DNA from: Patescibacteria group bacterium
Lineage (GTDB): Bacteria > Patescibacteriota > Gracilibacteria > UM-FILTER-43-11
DNA: 21,157 nt
Direction: 5' to 3'
Assembly (NCBI GenBank): GCA_029260985.1
Contig: JAJDCE010000127.1
Location: 1-21,157 of the forward strand
A program made the position numbers and the translations under genes. The notes beneath the pieces are model-generated. The model did no database searches and was not told where the DNA came from. It worked only from the letters and a program-made list of their open reading frames with translations. Positions 1-6,300 of this stretch are shown one piece after another (the stretch's first letter is position 1; each line of letters starts with the position of its first letter).

Positions 1-10
1 CGTTTTTTAG

Positions 11-601
11 ATGCGCGTTCCTAAATGCGATAAAAAATCAGATAAACAGTTAGTAAAGCTGGCTTTGAAGAAGCCGGAATATTATGGTTGCTTGGTGGAG
101 CGTTACGAACAAAAGTTACAGCGTTACATACGGCGAATCACCAATATTTCTGAGGAATCTGCTGAAGATTTGTTACAAGAAGTCTTCTTAAAAGTTTATC
201 GGAATCTGCATGAATATGATGATGCATTTAACTTTAGTAGCTGGATATACCGCATCACCCATAACGAAACCATTAGTTACTACCGAAAGCTGAGTAGCCG
301 ACCTAAGGAGGTCAAGATGGAGGGGGAAGATGGTTTGGATATTCTGCAGTCACTCCCCTCGGATATCAATTTGAGAGATGATTATATTAAGAAGGAGTTA
401 GCTCGGAAGGTGCGAGAAGTGATCAATAAATTGCCGGATAAATACCGAACGATTCTAATTCTCAAATTTTTGGAAGATAAATCATATAACGAAATCTCTG
501 ACATTCTTCAGTTACCCATGGGCACTGTTTCTACCCTCATTAATCGGGCAAAGGCCCAATTTAAGCAATTGGCTATCGACCACCATCTCAATAAACCTTA
601 A
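11..601 (+). CDS. ECF-type RNA polymerase sigma factor
   Basis: A 196-residue protein with the two-domain layout of extracytoplasmic-function sigma factors, which direct RNA polymerase to a small stress or envelope regulon. Region 2 covers about residues 26-93, including the acidic DLLQE stretch (53-57) and the aromatic segment around SSWIYRI expected for -10 recognition. Region 4 covers about 130-185, ending in a helix-turn-helix around EISDILQLPMGTVSTLINRAK-type residues. There is no region 1.1 or region 3, as is normal for ECF. An in-frame TAG lies directly before the ATG, so the start cannot move upstream. No promoter is visible because the window begins 10 bases earlier. The next gene begins 6 nt after the stop and encodes a membrane protein, the usual position of an anti-sigma factor. 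Family call is firm; the target regulon is unknown. Confidence 0.9.
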   Translation: MRVPKCDKKSDKQLVKLALKKPEYYGCLVERYEQKLQRYIRRITNISEESAEDLLQEVFLKVYRNLHEYDDAFNFSSWIYRITHNETISYYRKLSSRPKEVKMEGEDGLDILQSLPSDINLRDDYIKKELARKVREVINKLPDKYRTILILKFLEDKSYNEISDILQLPMGTVSTLINRAKAQFKQLAIDHHLNKP

Positions 602-607
602 ATCATT

Positions 608-1357
608 ATGTCCGATATCAGTAAAAACATCATCGAAAAGATTAAGAAGGAGTGCATTAAGCCAACTCCAAAATGGGTGTTTCTGCTTAAAAATTCTGTG
701 ATTTGGGGTATTTTTGCTTTTTCAATCCTTTTAGGAAGCATTGCGGTGAGTATAATCATCTTTCAGTTAAACGATGTGGATTGGAATGTTTATCATCAAA
801 CAGAACACGGAGTGGCTGAATTCGTTATTCTTGCAGTTCCGTATTTTTGGGTTTTATTGATGGGGGGCTTTCTTTACCTGGCTCATCATTACTTTTACCA
901 CACAAAAGCCGGTTATCGGTACAGCGTTTTTTTGGTTTTTGGTTTGAGTCTGGTGACCTCAGCCGTTATTGGATCTGGTTTTTACGCCTCTGGTTTTTCG
1001 GAAAAGATGGAAGAGCTTTTTGTGAAGATTCCTCATTACGAAATGTTACATTATGGAAAGCGAGTGCTATGGCAGCGGCCTCATAGTGGCTTTTTATCAG
1101 GCACCATATTACAGATTGATAATGGGGCCGTTTTGATCCTTCAGGACTTTAGATCTCAACCTTGGTGGGTAGATATTCTTGAGGCAAAAATGCATCATGA
1201 CATGATGCTTCAGGAAGGGCTTAAGATTAAAATGATTGGGGAGCGAATGGCAGAGGGTAAGTTTAAAGCTGATATGATTTCCCCATGGTACAGGACAAAA
1301 AGACTTCAACAATTACACTGTCTTCAGACAGGTTGCCATATAAATGAAAGAAAATAA
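608..1357 (+). CDS. three-helix membrane protein, candidate anti-sigma factor
   Basis: A 249-residue protein of no family I can name with certainty. Residues 1-22 are a charged cytoplasmic-looking segment, with hydrophobic helices at about 31-53, 70-92 and 103-125. A C-terminal domain at about 160-230 has beta-rich alternation (GTILQIDNGAVLILQDF, then WWVDILEA, then EGLKIKMIGE) that could be a small OB-like barrel. It starts 6 nt after the ECF sigma gene and is surely co-transcribed with it. ECF genes are very often followed by a membrane anti-sigma partner, so this role is inferred from position and topology, not from a recognised zinc-binding or RseA-type motif. The short N-terminal segment is the most likely sigma-binding part. 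An alternative is a structural membrane protein of the same stress regulon. Confidence 0.7.
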   Translation: MSDISKNIIEKIKKECIKPTPKWVFLLKNSVIWGIFAFSILLGSIAVSIIIFQLNDVDWNVYHQTEHGVAEFVILAVPYFWVLLMGGFLYLAHHYFYHTKAGYRYSVFLVFGLSLVTSAVIGSGFYASGFSEKMEELFVKIPHYEMLHYGKRVLWQRPHSGFLSGTILQIDNGAVLILQDFRSQPWWVDILEAKMHHDMMLQEGLKIKMIGERMAEGKFKADMISPWYRTKRLQQLHCLQTGCHINERK

Positions 1358-1441
1358 TTTTCGATGCGTAGTAAGGGGTGAGTGAGCATGATCAACTCGC
1401 TCAATCGGCCGGCTATTTTATTATCTTACTACTTAAACCAA

Positions 1442-1855
1442 ATGAATTTTATTAAAAAGATGCTGCCTGCAGGCTTAGCCTCTATTATGATCGCTTTCGC
1501 CGTCATGACCCTCGGCACTTCTGCCGATGAGAATGACCCTGAAACACATCCTCGTTTTAACGCTGAGCGACACGAAGAAATGGCAGAGAGACACGAGCAA
1601 ATGATGGAAATCGTTGAAGCGGGTGACTATACCGCCTTTGTGGAAGCCCTTGGGGACAGCAAGCATGGTGAAAAATTATTAGAAGTTATCACTGAAGAGA
1701 ACTTTCCTAAATTTGTGGAAATGCACGACCATATGAAGCAGGCTAGAGACATTGCAGAAGAGCTTGGATTGCCACAGCGCGATGGTAAATTTGGGAGGCA
1801 TATGATGAAAGGAAGGCATGGTGGCAAATGGAAGCAGGAAGCTAATCAAGAATAA
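1442..1855 (+). CDS. small secreted His/Met/Glu-rich protein, possible Spy/CpxP-like periplasmic sensor
   Basis: From the ATG at 1442 the product is 137 residues and opens with a typical signal peptide: MNFIKK, a hydrophobic run and a TSA|DEN-like cleavage site. The mature part is short, helical and unusually rich in His, Met and Glu (HEEMAERHEQMM, then HDHMKQ, then HMMKGRHGGKWK). An upstream in-frame ATG at 1388 has a purine-rich AAGGGG sequence 9 nt before it and would add 18 residues; most genes here lack such a site, so I keep the signal-peptide start but cannot exclude the longer form. It is third in the operon with the ECF sigma factor and membrane protein. The size, helical character and metal-binding-type composition recall Spy/CpxP/CnrX-like periplasmic sensors, but I see no diagnostic motif and the role is inferred. 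Confidence 0.75.
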   Translation: MNFIKKMLPAGLASIMIAFAVMTLGTSADENDPETHPRFNAERHEEMAERHEQMMEIVEAGDYTAFVEALGDSKHGEKLLEVITEENFPKFVEMHDHMKQARDIAEELGLPQRDGKFGRHMMKGRHGGKWKQEANQE

Positions 1856-1880
1856 ATACGGAAAGCGTTTCACGCCCATA

Positions 1881-1921
1881 TAAAAACTCCTTATCTCGGA
1901 CGAACGGATGGGGGGTTTTTA
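1881..1921. terminator. bidirectional rho-independent terminator
   Basis: TAAAAACTCC (1881-1890) pairs with GGGGTTTTTA (1912-1921), ten pairs including one T-G wobble. The T-run on the plus strand ends the sigma operon. On the minus strand the A-run becomes a T-run just past the stop codon of the candidate immunity gene (1922-1924). Both converging operons can therefore use it. Confidence 0.8.
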
Positions 1922-2245
1922 TTATTTATAATTTTTCACAATGGCTTCTAATCCATTCAGAATATCTTTCTCGTATAATTTATAAATCCTTTCAGCCTCC
2001 TTGTCCTTCATTGCTAACGCCTCTTTATTCCACTGCTTTCTGAATTTCCCAACGGGCAAATGATCAGTTTCGGAATCTATTAGATCAAATATACTTAGCT
2101 CATCATCGCTGTAGTACTCACCAATTATCATCCGTAATAAACTGTCAATTTTTCTACAGCCCACGATATAGTTTATACTCTTGTTTAATGTTTTCTTGGC
2201 AGTATCGACCAACTCTTCTTTAATTTTATGTTCCTTGTGATTCAT
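1922..2245 (-). CDS. candidate cytoplasmic immunity protein (DUF2489-like) for the Rhs toxin
   Basis: A 107-residue soluble, mostly helical protein with no signal peptide. The centre (IDSETDHLPVGKFRKQW followed by NKEALAMKDKEAE) resembles, from memory, the DUF2489 family: a conserved acidic-His pair, LPxG, and a Trp-x-x-EAL-x-x-KD stretch. I cannot run a profile search, so the family is a moderate-confidence recollection. It lies 37 nt downstream of the Rhs toxin-tip gene on the same strand and ends at the shared terminator, the canonical place and size for an immunity gene of a polymorphic toxin. The immunity role is inferred from context. If correct, it binds and blocks the C-terminal toxin domain made by the preceding gene. 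Confidence 0.7.
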   Translation of the reverse strand: MNHKEHKIKEELVDTAKKTLNKSINYIVGCRKIDSLLRMIIGEYYSDDELSIFDLIDSETDHLPVGKFRKQWNKEALAMKDKEAERIYKLYEKDILNGLEAIVKNYK

Positions 2246-2282
2246 TTTGCAAAATCTGTTAAGTTATCAAACTTTTGAACAG

Positions 2283-3323
2283 CTATTCTTTTTTTATTTT
2301 TGTTTTCTGCTCGTAAATCCGACCAGTTTTAATATTTTTCACGGAATGTGTTTCAAGGCTTGTCCCATCACTTAGAATACTTTTTTGACTTGATTGTTTT
2401 ATATAGTCTTCTGGCGAGCCACCATATTGTTTTGCTTTGTAGTGTGCGTCCCTAAAGGGCGTAATTTGCCTATGTCCAAGATTTTTCATCTGATTGGCAC
2501 TCGCAGCAGACTTTTCAGCTGAAATGGCACTAGCAGTACTGCCTTTCCGTGCAGAACCTATCTTGGCTCCAATGGCTATTTCAGTACCAATAACTACAGC
2601 TGATCCAACCGCCACACCTTTATCATAATCGGCTAACGCCTTAAAGTCATTAATTTCTATCGAAAGGCCAGTAGCAATGTCTTTTGTGACCTGCATTGGA
2701 TTCTCTTTAAAACTAGAGGCCAATTTCGCACCGGACTCATATGTTTCGACTACATTGTTTTTTGCTGTTGTGAGTGTTCTGCCAACTGTTTTCACTGGGT
2801 CAGATGCCAGATCTTTTGCATAATTCTTAGCTGTATTAATTTGGCTATTTATTGTACTAACTACACTAACTGCATAACCTTTTAAAGCTTCTTTCCAACT
2901 TTCTCCAGTTGGATCCACATATCTTACTGGATTATTTCTAGTATAAGTATATTTATTGAGACTTTGTGGGTCTCTTATATCCCCCTCCCAAGGGTCTACC
3001 TGAACAAACCTCCCAATTTCAGCATCATAATACCGTTGGTCGTAGTACATGAGGCCTGTCTCATTATCTAATTCTTTACCTGTAAATCCATAATCCTCAT
3101 CCGTTTCGCCAACAGCTAACCTTTCATTGCCGTAAGGTAAATAATCACGGCGCTCAACGGTGGTTCCGCCTTCATCCAAAACAGCTTCTATACCTCCAAG
3201 ATGATCGTGGAGGTAGTAGAATGTTTCTTCTGTGTCAGACGCGTAGCTTGGCGAAACTACGAACTGTAAACTGAGAGCTATGAGTAAGGCCGATGATATC
3301 AGTTTTTTAAAACGAGTGGGCAT
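2283..3323 (-). CDS. secreted Rhs-core cap with C-terminal toxin tip (detached from its shell protein)
   Basis: A 346-residue protein. Residues 1-29 are a complete signal peptide (Arg/Lys start, hydrophobic core, SPSYAS). Residues 36-142 are the Rhs-associated core, beginning YYLHDHLGG, passing through GFTGKE and YYDQRYYDAEIGRF, and closing with NPVRYVDPTG, the motif at which Rhs/TccC proteins cut off their variable tip (D137, G140). Residues 143-275 are an Ala/Lys/Thr-rich linker, and about 277-346 form a polar tip with conserved-looking His, Gly-Gly-Ser and Asp-Gly-Thr residues. I do not recognise the tip; a small nuclease-like toxin is possible. Rhs proteins normally carry this core at the end of one very long chain. 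Here it is its own gene, in frame with and 9 nt after the shell gene, with a candidate immunity gene following. No Shine-Dalgarno site sits at usable spacing before the ATG. Confidence 0.85.
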   Translation of the reverse strand: MPTRFKKLISSALLIALSLQFVVSPSYASDTEETFYYLHDHLGGIEAVLDEGGTTVERRDYLPYGNERLAVGETDEDYGFTGKELDNETGLMYYDQRYYDAEIGRFVQVDPWEGDIRDPQSLNKYTYTRNNPVRYVDPTGESWKEALKGYAVSVVSTINSQINTAKNYAKDLASDPVKTVGRTLTTAKNNVVETYESGAKLASSFKENPMQVTKDIATGLSIEINDFKALADYDKGVAVGSAVVIGTEIAIGAKIGSARKGSTASAISAEKSAASANQMKNLGHRQITPFRDAHYKAKQYGGSPEDYIKQSSQKSILSDGTSLETHSVKNIKTGRIYEQKTKIKKE

Positions 3324-3332
3324 AAAATCCGG

Positions 3333-6300
3333 TTAAATGATCCACCTAAGAATACTTGCACCCAAATTTCTGAGGCGGGTGGGGAGTTTTGGCCTTTTGA
3401 TAGTGTAAACATCCAGATTTTTCTGCTCAACCTCTTTGCATGACTCGCCACCACCGGTTTTTGGAGTGCATTGGATGAAGCGGGCATTGATATTTCCACC
3501 CGTCATAGATTCATATTTTGGATGGATGTCAATTTTTAGAGGGTTGCTGGTTTTAGCAAATTCAAACAACTCATTCTTGTAGAGATAAATTTTGTTGAAT
3601 TTTTTATCGCTCACCTTACTGAAGTCAATTTTGTCTCCATATTTCGCGGTGATAAAAATCAGTTCGGGGTGCAATAGAATGCTTGATGTGACAATTTCAT
3701 TTTCCTTGTTGTAAGCCACAACTCGGTAAGCGTATCTTTCGCTGATTTCGATGGATTTGTCGGTGTAAATATTTTTGTAGTGGTCTGGCAGGATGGTGGC
3801 CATTTTCCGTCCCGCGTCTTTGTATAATCTATGAGGATAAGGGTAACGGCTCCTGAAGATATTGAACTTTACGACTGACTTATCCATCTTGTCCCATTTG
3901 ATGATGGCTTTATTTGCCCGATAGGTAATCTGGAGATTTTCGAATTCAATGTCGGATTTAACCTCTGGCCAGAAGGATTTAGGGGTGTTTTTCCTATTTC
4001 CAGACTGGCTTTTTAGGAGGTTTCCTGATTCGATTTTCTCTCTTTTTATAGCGGAGTTATCACTGATATTTTCAGGAATCTGAGGTTTGGTGGTAATGGT
4101 GCGATACCCACCTCCCCCGCCACTACCTCCGGAAGGTTGCACAACTGGCGGTACAACTGGAGGAGGAGTTCCTCCGCCGCCACCCGTTCCACCTCCACCG
4201 GTTCCACCGCCTCCGCCTCCTGTTCCGCCACCTCCAGTCCCACCTCCACCACCTCCATTTCCAGGATCTGTTTGGATTGTTTTAACGATTTTAGCGATTT
4301 TGGTTTGTCCTGCAAAGATGTATTTCACCTCTTTTTCAGAATCTTTTTCAAAGTATTTGTTCGGATAATATTTGGAGGTACCAGCCGTAATGTTGTACTT
4401 CTTGATTCTGGTATTACCTTCATCATATTTATAAGCAGTGTCGTCGCCTGATTTGATGATTTGACTGCGATAATCATACTGCATCACTTTGCCATCCCGC
4501 TGGACCATATTGCCGTTCGTATCGTATCCATAAACGTGCTGACCTGCTTTGGTGACGGCATGTGGATTGTGATGACTGTATTCGAAAGCGCCTACATCTG
4601 ACTTATTAGTTATGTTGCCGATTGGATCGTACTGATAGGTCATCGTGATATCCGAAGCATTCGCGGTGTTTGCATACTCTGCCTGAGTTAAACGATAGAG
4701 ATCGTCGTATTGATAGCCGACTGTCTTGGCAGTTTCTGAGCCGCTCGCATCGACCAATTGAGTCAGATTTCCTACAGGATCATATGTGTAACCTAAATTC
4801 TGTAAGTCGGTAACATTATTGAGCGTGCTCACTCTGCTGGTGAGACGATAGAGTTGATTTGGATCGTGAGTATTTGTGACAACGACTTTCTCCCCCAATC
4901 GCATGTTGGAGAGCTGACCGAGAACGGTGTATGTGAATTGATCGGCATACACTTTTCCGGTTGTTGAAACTTTACTTAGTTGGTGGGCTGAATTGTATGA
5001 ATAATCGATAGCTGTCGCATCCGGATAAACCATTTTTGTTACACCTCCCATCAAATCGTATTCGTAGGTAAATGGGAAGTTTTGGTCATCGATTACTTTA
5101 GCATCTGTTAAAACCCTTCCTAAGAGGTCGTAGGTGAAATTATGCTGATAGTTACTTCCGGTGACTTGGCTTACCCTGCCGATGGAATACTGGCCCTGGT
5201 CGTAGGTGAGCGTAAAAGTATCTGACCCCACTTCGCTAGTGGCTCGGTCGAGAGCATCGTAAGTGTAGGTGATGTTTTGATTGAGAGGGTCTGTTCTTTT
5301 GGTCAGATTGCTGTTCTGATCGTATTCATAACTCCACAAACCGTGAACTTGTCCAGGCTGATGGGCGTCGGTTTGTGACAGGCGGCGACCGAGTGAATCG
5401 TATGTAAACTGGCGAATATTATTCAAAGCATCGGTCATTTTGGTCAAATTTCCGACTTTATCATAATCGTATGTGGTCTGATGGATATTTCCACTTAAAT
5501 GCTCATCCACTTTTGCCAAACGACCACGTGCATCGTATTGATAACCTTTTACATTGTTGTTTGGATCAGTAATTTTCTGGCTCCAGATATCGTAGGAATT
5601 AGTCGTTGTACCAAGGGGATTGGTGGCAGTTAACACCCTGTTTAACGCATCGTAAGTGAATTCCGTTCCAGTGCGGTTGGTGTCGACTGCTTCAAAGCCA
5701 GAGGCTTGGCTGAAGTAAGGCTGTAACGTTTTTGTAACATTTCCTCTTTGATCGTAAGCAGAACCTGAGGTTATCCACTGACCATTAGCCGCCTCCTGCT
5801 TTGCTTCAATGGTTCGACCCAGGCCATCAAGGTATGTATGAGAATCGATGGTAATATTATCATCGTTGTAACTTGTTGACTGGGCTGAGCGAGGCATGGC
5901 AGTGTCGTTATAAACAACTGTTCCTGCTGTGATCAGCAAATTGGTTTTCGGGTTTGTTATTTCAGATTTTACCTGCCTTCCTAAACCATCGTAGGTGGTT
6001 TTAGACAGAGCCCCATTTGGGTCGGTTCCTTGTAACAAATTGCCTGTTGCAACATCGTAAGAGGTAGTGATTTGGTGCCCGAGTGAATTGGTTTGGGTTG
6101 TTGGGTAAAGGTGATCTGAGTCGTATGTGACCGTTGATGAATACCCCCTTGGATTTGTTGAGCGAATAGGCATTCCGTAGGCATTGTATTCAACTGAACT
6201 TGAGATAAAACCACTGGTTGTGCTGAGCCAGCTTTCGGACTTTGTTGGGTTGCCCAATAAAACTTCGCTGAGCGCTAAGTCATCGTAATAAGTTCTTTGG

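Noticed and set aside
3321..3335. A frameshift pseudogene of a single Rhs gene
   Set aside because: The two parts are in the same frame, and the second part has an intact ATG, signal peptide and complete core, so it is not a simple broken remnant.
4087..4451. Two plus-strand reading frames rich in Pro or Ser/Thr
   Set aside because: They are antisense to the Gly/Thr-rich part of the shell gene; the bias of that repeat keeps the opposite strand free of stops.
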